Source: Desulfurobacterium thermolithotrophum DSM 11699
Lineage (GTDB): Bacteria > Aquificota > Aquificia > Desulfurobacteriales > Desulfurobacteriaceae
DNA length: 64,000 bases
Direction: 5' to 3'
NCBI RefSeq assembly: GCF_000191045.1
Contig: NC_015185.1
Location: forward strand, 1,356,001-1,420,000
Both the position numbers and the translations under genes were made by a program. Below, in pieces: positions 19,249 to 29,373 of this stretch; position 1 is the first letter of the stretch, and each line of letters begins with the position of its first letter. Below the pieces are notes generated by a model. It was given only the letters and a program-made list of their open reading frames with translations, did not search any database and was not told the DNA's origin.

Positions 19249-20153
19249 CACTTCATCTTTAGAACTTCTTCAAATGGTTTAAAACCTACAAAAACATAAC
19301 CTTTATCTTTTTCTGTAGGTGGAATGTAGATAATAGTTGGAGTCGCATGAATATTGTAAGAAAGAAGTTCTTTTTGAAGTTTTTTATAAAACTTTTCAAG
19401 TTCTTCTCTTTCTTTCTTAGGAATCTTGCTGTATTTCTCATTTACTTCTTTAGAAAAAACATTATCAAATTTTAAAAAGTTTCCCTCTCCCTTAGAAAAC
19501 ATATCAGTCATAGCCTCTTTCATTCCCTCTTTCCTAGCCATTTGGGTAAAGTAAACAAAACCTTTTATAGACTTTTCTCCATGAACAGGAAGAGGAATTA
19601 AATGAATCTGAAGATCAAGCTCCTTTAGTTTTTCTCCAGCTACCTTCTTAAAGTGGTTAAAACAGAAAGGACAATAAACGTCCCAAACTACATAAATCTT
19701 ATTCTTTCCATTTCCTAAAATATGAGGAATATTTTCTTTATTTAGTTCTTCTTCTATCTTCTTAAGCCAGGAAAGATCTTGCTTTAACGGGATTACACTT
19801 TCTTTAGGTTTAACTTGACTTAAAACGACATTTTTTCCTTCCTGTTTTAATTCAAATAGATCAAGAACAAGATATCTATTATCTTTTGATAGCCATAAGT
19901 ATTTTTTAATTACTCTGCTATTTTTTTTATCAATCAACGTAACTTCGAAAGTTCTTAGACCTTCAACTGGAGAATCTTTTAATTCTTTTACTTCCTTTAC
20001 TTCTATTCCTTTAGCAGCAAGAGGTTTTAAAATTGCTTTAATAGTTGCTTCTTCTTTCTGTATTTCTTTTTTTTCGCTTTTTAACTCTTTTTCCTGAACA
20101 GCAGAACACGAACAGAAAAAAGACAAAGCAAGAAAAGCTGTAAGAAGTCTCAT
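19248..20153 (-). CDS. DsbC/DsbG-like thioredoxin-fold disulfide protein
   Basis: An N-terminal signal (RLLTAFLALSFFCSCSA) with a Cys-rich end suggests export, possibly as a lipoprotein. A charged linker and a DsbC-like dimerisation domain follow (residues about 40-110). The thioredoxin domain carries VVWDVYCPFCFNHFKKV, a CPFC redox site near residue 180, and the cis-Pro loop IHATPTIIYI. DsbC family members isomerise disulfides or act as partners of DsbD. It is translationally linked to the ABC ATPase downstream, so a role in metal or cytochrome handling in the periplasm is possible but unproven. Confidence 0.8.
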   Translation of the reverse strand: MRLLTAFLALSFFCSCSAVQEKELKSEKKEIQKEEATIKAILKPLAAKGIEVKEVKELKDSPVEGLRTFEVTLIDKKNSRVIKKYLWLSKDNRYLVLDLFELKQEGKNVVLSQVKPKESVIPLKQDLSWLKKIEEELNKENIPHILGNGKNKIYVVWDVYCPFCFNHFKKVAGEKLKELDLQIHLIPLPVHGEKSIKGFVYFTQMARKEGMKEAMTDMFSKGEGNFLKFDNVFSKEVNEKYSKIPKKEREELEKFYKKLQKELLSYNIHATPTIIYIPPTEKDKGYVFVGFKPFEEVLKMK

Positions 20154-20196
20154 TTTAACCTCCCGGCACTCAATTTTACTTAAATTCTATACAAAA

Positions 20197-20224
20197 ATAA
20201 AAAAAGGGGGCAGGAGCCCCCTTC
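20197..20224 (-). terminator. Rho-independent terminator of ppdK
   Basis: GGGGGC (20206-20211) pairs with GCCCCC (20216-20221). On the minus strand the stem is followed by TTTTTTTA. It lies just past the ppdK stop. Confidence 0.9.
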
Positions 20225-20245
20225 GTAAGTAATAAAAATTTCTAT

Positions 20246-22933
20246 TTAAAGCTCTCCCCTCATTTGTCTTATCTTAGCCTGAGCAGCAGCGAGTCTTGCA
20301 ATTGGTACTCTAAATGGTGAAGGGCTAACGTATTTAACTCCTACTTTTTGGAAAAAGTTTATAGACCTTGGATCTCCTCCATGTTCACCACAAATTCCAG
20401 TTTTCATATTAGGTCTTACCTTGTTTCCTTTTTCAACTGCAAGTTTTATAAGTTGACCTACACCGTTTTCATCTATGTGCATGAATGGATCACCTTTAAG
20501 AATTCCAAGTTCCACATACTTGCCTATAAACTTACCAGAATCGTCCCTTGATAGACCGAAGGTCATCTGTGTTAAGTCGTTTGTTCCAAATGAGAAGTAT
20601 TCAGCGTATTTAGCAAGTTGATCAGCAATCAAAGCTGCTCTTGGAACTTCAACCATTGTTCCAACTTGGTATTGAACTTTGATACCTATTTCGTTAAAGA
20701 CTTCTTCAGCAACTTTGTCTATAAGCTTTTTAAGCTCCTCAAGTTCTTTATCATCGGCAATTAGAGGAAGCATAATTTCTGGGAGAACTTCTATACCTTC
20801 TTTCTTGCAGTAACACGCAGCTTCAAGAATAGCTCTTGCTTGCATTTCATAAATTTCAGGATAAGCTATTCCAAGTCTTGAACCTCTAAGTCCGAGCATT
20901 GGATTAACTTCATGGAGTTCTTCGGCCCTTCTCTTAATCTCTTCTACAGGAAGTCCCATCTCTTTTGCGGTTCTTTCAAACTCTTCTTCTGTTCTTGGAA
21001 GGAATTCATGTAGCGGTGGATCAAGAAGTCTTATGTTTACAGGTAGTCCATTCATTACCTTGAAAATTGCGATAAAGTCCTCTCTTTGCATTGGAAGAAG
21101 CTTAGAAAGAGCTCTCTTTCTCTCTTCTTCTGTTTTAGCTAAGATCATCTCACGAACAACAGGAATCCTTTCTTCTTTAAAGAACATGTGCTCTGTTCTA
21201 CAAAGTCCTATACCTTCTGCACCAAATTCTCTTCCTTGCTTTGCATCTTCCGGAGTATCAGCGTTTACTCTTACCTGAAGATCTCTTATTTCATCTGCCC
21301 ACTTCATAAGTTCTTTAAATTCACCTGAAATTTGTGCAGGGATTGTCTTTATTTCTCCAAGGAAAACTTCACCAGTAGCACCATCAATTGTAATAACATC
21401 TCCTTTCTTAACTACAACATCTCCTACTCTAAACTCTTCATTTTCATAGTCTACATGAATGGATTCAGCTCCAACAATACATGTCTTACCCATACCTCTT
21501 GCAACAACCGCAGCGTGTGATGTCATACCACCACGAGATGTGAGGATACCTTGAGCTGCATGCATTCCATGAATATCCTCTGGAGATGTTTCATGTCTTA
21601 CAAGAATTACTTTCTTTCCTTTCTCGGCAAGTTCTACAGCTTCATCAGCAGAGAAAACAACCATTCCAGAAACTGCCCCAGGAGCTGCTGGAAGTCCCTT
21701 TGTTATAAGTCTTCCTTCAGCTATAGCCTTCTTTCTATCTTCTTCATCAATCATTGGGTGAAGAAGCTGGTTGATCATTAAAGGATCAACTCTAAGTATA
21801 GCTTCTTCCTTTGATATTAATCCTTCTTTCACCATATCTACTGCAATCTTAACAGCAGCTCTTGCAGTCCTCTTTCCTGTTCTTGTTTGAAGCATCCATA
21901 GTCTACCGTTTTCTATTGTAAACTCAATATCTTGCATATCTCTGTAGTGTTTTTCAAGAACTTCTCTAATTTTTTCAAGCTGCTTATAGACTTCAGGGAA
22001 TTCTTCTTCAAGAGATGTTTGATCCGAAGATGTCTTTTGAACCTTTGTAAGAGGTTGTGGAGTTCTTATTCCAGCAACTACGTCTTCACCTTGAGCATTT
22101 TTGAGATACTCTCCATAGAAGACGTTTTCGCCTGTGGAAGGATTTCTTGTAAATGCAACTCCAGTTCCAGAAGTTTCTCCCATATTTCCAAATACCATTG
22201 CAACAATGTTTACAGCAGTTCCATAGTCCTTAGGAATATTGTTTATCTCTCTATACTTTATAGCTCTTGGATTATTCCAAGAATCAAATACTGCCTTTAT
22301 AGCCATTCTAAGTTGTTCATAAGGATCTTGTGGAAAATTTTTACCCGTTTCTTTCTTAACAAGCTCTTTGTATTGCTTTACAAGATCTTTAAGATCTTCA
22401 GCCGTTAAATCGACATCTGCTTCTGCTCCAACTTCTTCTTTTTTCTTCTCAAGTAAAGCCTCAAACTTGTCATGAGGAATTCCCATAACAACGTTGCCAA
22501 ACATTTGAATAAAACGTCTATAAGAGTCCCACGCAAACCTTTCATTACCTGTAGAGTTTGCCAATCCCTTGACAGTTTCGTCGTTAAGACCAAGGTTTAA
22601 AATAGTATCCATCATTCCTGGCATTGAAACAGGAGCTCCAGATCTTACAGAAACAAGAAGAGGATTTTCCTTAGAACCAAACTTTTTCCCTATCTCCTCT
22701 TCTATCTTTGCAAGTCCTTCGAGGACTTGCTTCCACATCCCTTCAGGAAACTGACATCCCTTTTCAAAGTACTCTTTACAAACTTCAGTTGTTATAGTTA
22801 TTCCTGGAGGTACTGGTAAACCTAAGTTTGTCATTTCAGCAAGGTTTGCTCCCTTGCCACCAAGAAGCAACTTCATATCAGCTTTTCCTTCAGCTTTTCC
22901 ACCACCAAAGTAGTAAACCATTTTTTTTGACAT
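20246..22933 (-). CDS. ppdK: Pyruvate, phosphate dikinase
   Basis: PPDK interconverts pyruvate, ATP and phosphate with phosphoenolpyruvate, AMP and pyrophosphate. In autotrophs with a reductive TCA cycle it feeds gluconeogenesis. The 895-residue protein has the usual order: N-terminal nucleotide domain (LLGGKGANLAEMTNLGLPVP), the swivelling phosphohistidine domain GGMTSHAAVVARGMGKTCIV with catalytic His, and the C-terminal PEP domain (GAEGIGLCRTEHMFF; GICGEHGGDPRSI with the catalytic Cys region). Length is standard. GGGGGCAGGAAG precedes the start. It lies 12 bases after glyS and is probably in the same transcript. Confidence 0.98.
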   Translation of the reverse strand: MSKKMVYYFGGGKAEGKADMKLLLGGKGANLAEMTNLGLPVPPGITITTEVCKEYFEKGCQFPEGMWKQVLEGLAKIEEEIGKKFGSKENPLLVSVRSGAPVSMPGMMDTILNLGLNDETVKGLANSTGNERFAWDSYRRFIQMFGNVVMGIPHDKFEALLEKKKEEVGAEADVDLTAEDLKDLVKQYKELVKKETGKNFPQDPYEQLRMAIKAVFDSWNNPRAIKYREINNIPKDYGTAVNIVAMVFGNMGETSGTGVAFTRNPSTGENVFYGEYLKNAQGEDVVAGIRTPQPLTKVQKTSSDQTSLEEEFPEVYKQLEKIREVLEKHYRDMQDIEFTIENGRLWMLQTRTGKRTARAAVKIAVDMVKEGLISKEEAILRVDPLMINQLLHPMIDEEDRKKAIAEGRLITKGLPAAPGAVSGMVVFSADEAVELAEKGKKVILVRHETSPEDIHGMHAAQGILTSRGGMTSHAAVVARGMGKTCIVGAESIHVDYENEEFRVGDVVVKKGDVITIDGATGEVFLGEIKTIPAQISGEFKELMKWADEIRDLQVRVNADTPEDAKQGREFGAEGIGLCRTEHMFFKEERIPVVREMILAKTEEERKRALSKLLPMQREDFIAIFKVMNGLPVNIRLLDPPLHEFLPRTEEEFERTAKEMGLPVEEIKRRAEELHEVNPMLGLRGSRLGIAYPEIYEMQARAILEAACYCKKEGIEVLPEIMLPLIADDKELEELKKLIDKVAEEVFNEIGIKVQYQVGTMVEVPRAALIADQLAKYAEYFSFGTNDLTQMTFGLSRDDSGKFIGKYVELGILKGDPFMHIDENGVGQLIKLAVEKGNKVRPNMKTGICGEHGGDPRSINFFQKVGVKYVSPSPFRVPIARLAAAQAKIRQMRGEL

Positions 22934-22945
22934 CTTCCTGCCCCC

Positions 22946-25018
22946 TTAAGAAGCTATTTTTGAAAAGTCTGCTATGCTAAGAAGTTCGTTAGCTATTGTT
23001 TTAAGAAGGCTTAGCCTTCTATTTTTTACGTTTTCATCTTTATCCATGACCATAACATTTTCAAAGAAAGCATCTACAAAAGGCTTGAGTTCTTTAATGA
23101 GAAGAAGAGCTTCTCTATAGTTTTTAGAAGAAATTAACTTTGAAAGTTTTTCCTTTATTAAAAGGAATTTTTCATAAAGTTCAGTTTCATACTTTCCTTC
23201 CGGTTCAAAATCAACAGCTTCAAAGCCTTTAGGAATAATGTTTACAACTCTTCTTAAAGTAACAAGAACGTTTTCAAATTCTTCACTCTTTCTTAAAGTT
23301 TCTATAGCTTCTATCCTAAGAAGAGCATCATAAAGGTCATCAGTTATAGAAAGAATTGCTTCAATTGTATCGATTTTAAATCCTCTTTCACGTAGTAAAA
23401 CTTTAAACCTTTCCTTCACAAACTCAAGAACTTCCTGCGGAGCACTCTCTGATAGCTTTAAACCTAAATCCTCATAAATTTCTTTTGCCTTCTGAAAAAC
23501 AGGCAGAAGATTCAAATGAATTCTGTTTTCAAGAATTGTTTGAATTAATCCAATTGCATTTCTTCTTAAAGAATAAGGATCTGCTGAGCCAGTAGGTCTT
23601 ATTCCGACTCCAAAGAAGCCAATAAGATTGTCAATCTTTTCAGAAAGAGAAAGAGATATTCCTACTTCTCCCCTTGCTACTACATCTCCTGAAAATCTTG
23701 GGAAGTACTGCTCTTCAATGGCAGTTGCTACACTTTCATCTTCCCCATCAAGAAGAGCATAGTACTTACCCATTGTTCCTTGAAGTTCTGGAAACTCATT
23801 CACCATTTCAGTAAGAAGATCTGCTTTAGAAAGTAAGGCAGCTCTTTCTACCTTTTCTTTAACCCTTCCTTTACCTGTAGATTCAGCAACAAAAGGAGCT
23901 AGAAGCTCCAATCTTTTTGTTTTATCAAACATTGTTCCAAGCTTCTCATGAAAGACAATACCATTTAGTTGAGGTACTCTTTCTTCAAGCGTTTTCTTTC
24001 TGTCTTCATTAAAAAAGAAAAGAGCATCTTTTAATCTTGCCCGTAAGACTTTTTCATATCCCTTACGAATAACACTCTCATCAGCAGGTTTTATGTTCGA
24101 AATACCAATAAAATAGTTTTTAAGATTTCCATCGTTATCAACAACAGAGAAAAACTTTTGGTGGTCTTTCATAACAACTATAGGAACTTCTTTTGGAAGG
24201 TTTAAGAACTCTTTGTCAAAGCTACCAAGTATTGGATACGGATATTCAACAAGATTTGTTACTTCTTCAAGAAGATCTTCATCTTTTAAAAGTTCTCCCC
24301 CTACCTTTTTAGCTAAAGTTTCAGAAACATCTAAAATTATAGATTTTCTTTTCTCAATATCAGCAACCACAAACTTTTCTTCAAGTCCATTTATAAATTC
24401 GTTTACGTTCTCAACTTCAAAACCATTAGGTGTAAGAAATCTATGACCGTAAGAAATATTACTACTTTTTATTCCATCAACTTCAAAGGTAACTATTTCC
24501 CTTCCATAAACTGCAAGTATCCATCTGATAGGCCTTCCAAACCTAACTTTTTTACTTCCCCATCTCATACTCTTTTTGAATGGAATTGAAAGAATAAGTT
24601 GAGGAAGGATGAGCGCTAATATCTCTTTAGCAGGTTTTCCTTTAACGAGTTTTTTTATAGCTACATATTCTCCTTTTTTACCTAGAGGATTAGAAACTTT
24701 AATTAGTTCTTCTACAGCAACCCCTTTTGATCTTGCAAAACCAATTGCTGCCTTTGTAGGATTTCCTTCACTATCAAAAGCTGCCTTTACAGAAGGTCCT
24801 ACAAGGAGCTCCTCTCTATCTGGCTGAACTTCTGGTATGTCGTAAGCAAGTAAAATCAAGCGTCTTGGTGTTCCAAAAGTTTCTATTTCAGACGGTTTGA
24901 GAAATGCGTCCTCAAGTCTTTTGCTTAATTCTGTTTTTAAAAAGTCAAGAGCTGGTTTTATAAAAGAAGCTGGAAGCTCTTCGCACCCTATTTCAAGCAG
25001 TAAATTCTGTGCCTTCAC
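22946..25018 (-). CDS. glyS: Glycyl-tRNA synthetase beta subunit
   Basis: The beta subunit of the bacterial (alpha2beta2) enzyme binds tRNA-Gly. It has 690 residues, as usual. The N-terminus [20 protein letters not shown], the central [36 protein letters not shown] and the HD-like [21 protein letters not shown] region are all conserved in GlyS. GTG 25018 lies inside the end of glyQ (26-base overlap), so the two subunits are translated in a coupled way. Use of the two-subunit type rather than the dimeric GlyRS fits Aquificota. Confidence 0.97.
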   Translation of the reverse strand: MKAQNLLLEIGCEELPASFIKPALDFLKTELSKRLEDAFLKPSEIETFGTPRRLILLAYDIPEVQPDREELLVGPSVKAAFDSEGNPTKAAIGFARSKGVAVEELIKVSNPLGKKGEYVAIKKLVKGKPAKEILALILPQLILSIPFKKSMRWGSKKVRFGRPIRWILAVYGREIVTFEVDGIKSSNISYGHRFLTPNGFEVENVNEFINGLEEKFVVADIEKRKSIILDVSETLAKKVGGELLKDEDLLEEVTNLVEYPYPILGSFDKEFLNLPKEVPIVVMKDHQKFFSVVDNDGNLKNYFIGISNIKPADESVIRKGYEKVLRARLKDALFFFNEDRKKTLEERVPQLNGIVFHEKLGTMFDKTKRLELLAPFVAESTGKGRVKEKVERAALLSKADLLTEMVNEFPELQGTMGKYYALLDGEDESVATAIEEQYFPRFSGDVVARGEVGISLSLSEKIDNLIGFFGVGIRPTGSADPYSLRRNAIGLIQTILENRIHLNLLPVFQKAKEIYEDLGLKLSESAPQEVLEFVKERFKVLLRERGFKIDTIEAILSITDDLYDALLRIEAIETLRKSEEFENVLVTLRRVVNIIPKGFEAVDFEPEGKYETELYEKFLLIKEKLSKLISSKNYREALLLIKELKPFVDAFFENVMVMDKDENVKNRRLSLLKTIANELLSIADFSKIAS

Positions 25019-25871
25019 TTTTTACCTCTTCACTTTCAAGTTCTAAGTACTTTTTTGCACATTTTCCAGCCAACTTTCTAACTCTTCCGATAAAAGCTGC
25101 TCTTTCAGCAACTGAAATAGCTCCTCTTGCATCAAGAAGATTGAAAATATGAGAACACTTTAAACAACAGTCGTAAGCAGGAAGGACAAGTCCCTCTTCA
25201 ACAAGTCTGAGAGATTCTTTTTCGTACATGTTAAAAAGCTCAAAAAGCATTTCAACATCAGCTTTCTCAAAATTGTAAACAGACCATTGGTATTCATTTT
25301 CTTTATAAAGATCTCCGTACTTTACACCTTCTGTCCATACTATATCGTAAACGCTATCGACTTCTTGAATATACATAGCTATTCTTTCTAAACCGTATGT
25401 AATTTCAACGGAAACAGGATCTAAAGTAATTCCTCCAGCCTGTTGAAAATAGGTAAACTGAGTTATCTCCATTCCGTCAAGCCAGACTTCCCAACCAAGT
25501 CCCCACGCACCAAGAGTTGGAGATTCCCAATCATCTTCAACAAATCTAATATCATGTTCAGTAAGTTTTATTCCAAGAGCTTCAAGACTTCCAAGATAGA
25601 GCTCTTGAGAGTTTTCTGGTGAAGGTTTTAGAATAACTTGAAATTGAAAATAGTGTTGAAGCCTATTAGGATTTTCTCCATACCTTCCATCAGCCGGACG
25701 ACGACAAGGCTGAACATAAGCAACGTTCCAAGGCTTTTTATCAAGCACTTTTAAAAATGTAAAAGGGTGCATTGTTCCAGCACCCTGTTCAACATCATAA
25801 CTTGAAGCAATAATGCATCCTTTAGATGCCCAATAGTTTTCAAGAGTAAATATTATCTCCTGGAAAGTCAA
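24993..25871 (-). CDS. glyQ: Glycyl-tRNA synthetase alpha subunit
   Basis: The catalytic class II subunit has 292 residues. Recognisable parts are [52 protein letters not shown] (motif 2 with the conserved Arg) and [15 protein letters not shown] place the start at TTG 25871 because it gives the family N-terminus ([13 protein letters not shown]) and is preceded by AGGAGAGG on the minus strand. A frame extending to 25940 adds 23 hydrophobic residues that the family lacks and runs through the promoter region. Confidence 0.95.
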   Translation of the reverse strand: MTFQEIIFTLENYWASKGCIIASSYDVEQGAGTMHPFTFLKVLDKKPWNVAYVQPCRRPADGRYGENPNRLQHYFQFQVILKPSPENSQELYLGSLEALGIKLTEHDIRFVEDDWESPTLGAWGLGWEVWLDGMEITQFTYFQQAGGITLDPVSVEITYGLERIAMYIQEVDSVYDIVWTEGVKYGDLYKENEYQWSVYNFEKADVEMLFELFNMYEKESLRLVEEGLVLPAYDCCLKCSHIFNLLDARGAISVAERAAFIGRVRKLAGKCAKKYLELESEEVKSEGTEFTA

Positions 25872-25890
25872 GGTTCCTCTCCTGAAATAA

Positions 25891-25898
25891 ATTATAAT
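25891..25898. promoter_or_regulatory. Shared -10 region for glyQ and queC
   Basis: ATTATAAT gives a perfect TATAAT on both strands. On the minus strand it is about 20 bases before glyQ, implying a very short leader. On the plus strand it is about 57 bases before queC. The -35 boxes are weak. Confidence 0.45.
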
Positions 25899-25954
25899 GA
25901 GTGTCAGCGTAATTTTAATTTGTAAAATTTTTTCAGTCAAATTAAGGAGGATTG

Positions 25955-26656
25955 ATGAGTTCTGCTATTGTCATACTTTCGGGAGGTCTTGACTCCACTA
26001 CTGCTTTATACTGGGCAAAGAAAAACTTTAATAAAGTTTTTGCAATTACATTTTACTATGGTCAAAGACACTCTTTAGAAGTAGAAATGGCAAGAATAAT
26101 TGCAAAAAAGGCAAAAGTGGAAGAGCATATCCTCTTTGAAGTTGATATTTCCAAATTTGGAGGATCTGCATTAACGGATAAAAATTTAGAAGTTCCTGAA
26201 ACACAATCAATTGAAGAGATAAAGGAAAGGGGGATTCCAATTACTTATGTTCCTTTCCGAAACGGCATATTCCTTTCAATAGCAGCAGCTTACGCTGAAA
26301 CTAAGAATACAACAAACTTAGTTGGCGGCTGGAATGCAGTAGACTATAGTGGCTATCCAGACTGTAGGCCAGAATTTTTGGCTGCAATGGAAGAAGCTTT
26401 AAACAAGGGTACAAAACTTGGTTCAGAAGGAAAAAGTTGGAAAATTCACGCACCTCTTATTAATTTAACAAAAGGGGAAATTATAAAACTTGGTCTTTCT
26501 CTTGGAGCTGATTACTCCTACTCAATTTCCTGTTATAGAGGAACAGAAGTTCCCTGTGGAAAATGCGATAGCTGTGTCTTGAGAGCAAAGGGTTGGATGG
26601 AGGTAGGAAAGGAAGATCATCTTATTGAAAGGTTAAAGAGAGAAGGAAAAGTATAG
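25955..26656 (+). CDS. queC: 7-cyano-7-deazaguanine synthase
   Basis: QueC turns carboxy-deazaguanine and ammonia, with ATP, into preQ0, the precursor of queuosine in tRNA. Evidence: PP-loop [18 protein letters not shown] at the N-terminus, [34 protein letters not shown], and the C-terminal zinc site [18 protein letters not shown] with four Cys. The protein has 233 residues. ATG 25955 is supported by AAGGAGG at 25944-25950; the TTG one codon upstream is too close to it. It is transcribed away from glyQ and converges with hemW. Confidence 0.96.
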   Translation: MSSAIVILSGGLDSTTALYWAKKNFNKVFAITFYYGQRHSLEVEMARIIAKKAKVEEHILFEVDISKFGGSALTDKNLEVPETQSIEEIKERGIPITYVPFRNGIFLSIAAAYAETKNTTNLVGGWNAVDYSGYPDCRPEFLAAMEEALNKGTKLGSEGKSWKIHAPLINLTKGEIIKLGLSLGADYSYSISCYRGTEVPCGKCDSCVLRAKGWMEVGKEDHLIERLKREGKV

Positions 26657-26660
26657 AATT

Positions 26661-27794
26661 TCAGAAAATTTCTGAAGTAACTTCAGAAATCACTGCATTT
26701 GATGTAAATAGTCCTTTTTTACCAAGTTTTAGGATAGGCTCTTTAAAAATTAGGAATTCTTCTTCTATCAAAATTCTTATCTTGTTGCTTTTTTCAATAG
26801 CTTTCTTAAACGAGTCAAGAAGCTGTATCCTTTCTAAGTTAACACCCTCAATAAGTCTTAATCCCATTATTAATTTAAGCTCTTTTTCCTCTTTTTCAGA
26901 ATAAATAGTTTCTTCTTTCTCAGGAAGCTCTTTCCTATATAAGGTTGCTTTAATATAATTTTTTAGATTAGAAGTATTTTTCCAATACTTCCTGTTAACA
27001 TAAGAACCAGCTGAAACCCCAATTCCTAAGTAGTTTTCTAAATACCAGTAGTTGAGATTATGTTTTGATTCAAAACCCAAAAGAGCAAAGTTTGATATTT
27101 CGTAGTGTTTAAATCCTTGGCTTGTTAAAAATTCCTCAATAAAGTAGTACATGTTACTTAGTTTTTCTTCCTCAGGAAGCTTTAATTTTCCTTCTTTCAT
27201 AAACTTGTAAAAAGGAGTTTCTTCGTATACAGTAAGAGCATAAAGAGATATATGTTTTATAGGAAAAGAAAGAGCTATTGATAGATCTTTTTCAAGCTCA
27301 AGTATAGTTTGCTTTGGAGCTCCATAAATGATATCTATCGAAACATTACTAAAAACTTTAAACACAATTTCGAGAGCTCTAAGGTTATCTATAGATTTCT
27401 GTCTTCTTCCAAGTTTCTTTAAAATATTATCAGAAAAACTTTGAACTCCAAGGCTTATTCTGTTTACCCCTAATTCCTTGAGATTACGTAAGTAGCAAAG
27501 ATTTACATCTTCTGGATTTAATTCAACGGTAACTTCTGAAAACTGTCCAATTCGTGACAGTATCGAGTAAAAAAGGTTTGGCTTCAAAGTAGAAGGAGTT
27601 CCTCCTCCAAAATATACTGTTGGAAATTGAGTAAATTCTGGATTTCTAAGAGAGAACTCTGACAAAAGTGCCTTTTCATATTCTGATACAAAAGAAAAAT
27701 CTTCAACAGAATAAAAATCACAATATGGACACTTTTTCCTGCAAAAAGGCACATGAACATAAAGAGACTTAAGAAGCTTTTTTTTCAAGCTCAT
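26661..27794 (-). CDS. hemW: Radical SAM protein HemW (putative heme chaperone)
   Basis: The radical SAM cluster motif is VPFCRKKCPYCDFY (CxxxCxxC) near residue 17. GGGTPSTL and ELNPEDV follow, then LGVNRISLGVQSFSDNILKKLGR and SIDIIYGAPKQT. The pattern matches HemW, which binds and delivers heme, rather than HemN, because the extra N-terminal HemN cysteine is absent. The length of 377 residues is right. It overlaps the TPR gene upstream by 26 bases and has no clear ribosome binding site of its own, so coupled translation is likely. Confidence 0.9.
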   Translation of the reverse strand: MSLKKKLLKSLYVHVPFCRKKCPYCDFYSVEDFSFVSEYEKALLSEFSLRNPEFTQFPTVYFGGGTPSTLKPNLFYSILSRIGQFSEVTVELNPEDVNLCYLRNLKELGVNRISLGVQSFSDNILKKLGRRQKSIDNLRALEIVFKVFSNVSIDIIYGAPKQTILELEKDLSIALSFPIKHISLYALTVYEETPFYKFMKEGKLKLPEEEKLSNMYYFIEEFLTSQGFKHYEISNFALLGFESKHNLNYWYLENYLGIGVSAGSYVNRKYWKNTSNLKNYIKATLYRKELPEKEETIYSEKEEKELKLIMGLRLIEGVNLERIQLLDSFKKAIEKSNKIRILIEEEFLIFKEPILKLGKKGLFTSNAVISEVTSEIF

Positions 27795-29247
27795 CTATTT
27801 TGCACTTTAACTCGGGTTCTCTTAGTGTTTTGTAGGCTTCTTTATACCAGATGAGAGCTTTTTCCTCATTTCCCATATCTTCATAAACTTCTCCCAAGAG
27901 TTTTTTTAGTTTTGCTTTTTCATCTTCAGTAAGTTTTTCTGTATTTAAGATATCTACAAGGAAATCAAGAGCTTCTCTAAGATTTCCTTTCATCTTTAAA
28001 GTTGTTGCAAGAAGAATACTTGCTCTAAAAAACAAGTCTTCGTACATAAGAGCTTTTCTCGCATTCTCAATAGCTTTATCAAACTGTCCAAGTCCAAGCA
28101 TTGCTTCAGCCATTGAAATGTACTTACTTCCATCTAATTCAAGATTCTTAACTTCTTTATCTATATCCTTGCTTTTTTCCTTTTCAAATTCTTCAATTTC
28201 ATTAAAAGAGGATTGTATTTCAACAGGAACATCGATTGCTTGTTCTAATACTTCTAAAATATCCTCGGGATCTGGTAGAGTAGTTTCTTCTACTTTTAGG
28301 ATATCTGAATATCCAGGATATTTTAAAGACACCACTGCAAGCAGCTTGTTATAGGCTTCTTTATCAAGAAATTTAAGTTTTTCCATAAACTCTAAGCCAT
28401 TCTCTACTTCTCCTAACTCAAACTCTATCATGGCACTTAAGAAAAACTTAATCTTAGGATCAGAAATATTCTCAATGATTTGTTTGAGGAAACTTAACTT
28501 GTCTGCAGTTTTAAATACACTAATAAGATACTTAAGAAAATCAAAATCAGAACTATTATCAATGATTAGTTTAAGAACAACATCTTTTCTTCCATCTTCA
28601 TTAACTACAACATCTAAAATTTGTTTATCTAAATTTGTTGTTCTCTTTATTTCTCTAGCTTTTAGAAAAGCTCTTAAAGCAGATTTATAGTTTTTGAGAT
28701 TCATATACAGATTTCCAGCTAATATATAGTTAGTATAAGCATCTTCAGAATTTTCTTCAGCCTTTAAAATCTCAGCAAACTTTTCGAAAAAAAGAGGATG
28801 TAATTCTCCTTCAATAAAGTTTTCCAAAAGACTTTTTATAGTAGAAGTAGATTTTCCTGCATACAAAAAGCGCCAATAAGCTTCTTCAAGAGTCTTGAAC
28901 GCTTCATAAAAAAGTCCCTTTTTTCGATAGACAGAAATGAGAAGTTTCAAAGCTCTAATCTCAAAAGGGTCTATTCTTAAAACTTTTTTCAGCATAGCAA
29001 CAGCAACATCAAAGTATTCTTCTCTTATTTTTTCTTCAGTAAAGTTCAAAAGAACTTCTATTGCTTCTTTCTTTTTTCCAAGTTTAATAAGAGCATCACT
29101 ATAAGAATTAACGATAGATATAGAATTTGGATATTTACTGATAAGAGCTTTTCCTAATTTAACTACTGTAACGTAGTCTTTACTCTCAATCGCATGGAAA
29201 AACTCTTCCTCTTCAGTCTTTTTTCTAAACCTATCAAAAAGTCCCAA
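27769..29247 (-). CDS. Tetratricopeptide repeat protein
   Basis: The 492-residue product begins MGLFDRFRKKTEEEEF and consists of helical pairs. TPR-like units are visible at residues about 10-130 (ALISKYPNSISIVNSYSDAL, AMLKKVLRIDPFEIRALKLL) and again at about 370-490 (EAMLGLGQFDKAIENARKAL, VYEDMGNEEKALIWYKEAY). It has no signal peptide or membrane span, so it is probably a cytoplasmic scaffold. I choose TTG 29247 because AAGGAGG lies five bases upstream on the minus strand; the longer frame from 29262 begins before that site. A partner is not evident. Confidence 0.85.
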   Translation of the reverse strand: MGLFDRFRKKTEEEEFFHAIESKDYVTVVKLGKALISKYPNSISIVNSYSDALIKLGKKKEAIEVLLNFTEEKIREEYFDVAVAMLKKVLRIDPFEIRALKLLISVYRKKGLFYEAFKTLEEAYWRFLYAGKSTSTIKSLLENFIEGELHPLFFEKFAEILKAEENSEDAYTNYILAGNLYMNLKNYKSALRAFLKAREIKRTTNLDKQILDVVVNEDGRKDVVLKLIIDNSSDFDFLKYLISVFKTADKLSFLKQIIENISDPKIKFFLSAMIEFELGEVENGLEFMEKLKFLDKEAYNKLLAVVSLKYPGYSDILKVEETTLPDPEDILEVLEQAIDVPVEIQSSFNEIEEFEKEKSKDIDKEVKNLELDGSKYISMAEAMLGLGQFDKAIENARKALMYEDLFFRASILLATTLKMKGNLREALDFLVDILNTEKLTEDEKAKLKKLLGEVYEDMGNEEKALIWYKEAYKTLREPELKCKIDELEKKAS

Positions 29248-29373
29248 ACTACCTCCTTGCAAACAGTTCTTGATTACATTACATTTCCTTATAAATCATT
29301 AGCTTTCATGCAACTTGTCACTTCCACATCCTAAATATAAATTCATCCTAAAAGTCAAAAAAGGAGTTCTACC

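Noticed and set aside
25872..25940. Upstream extension of glyQ
   Set aside because: It crosses the TATAAT shared with queC and adds residues absent from the family.
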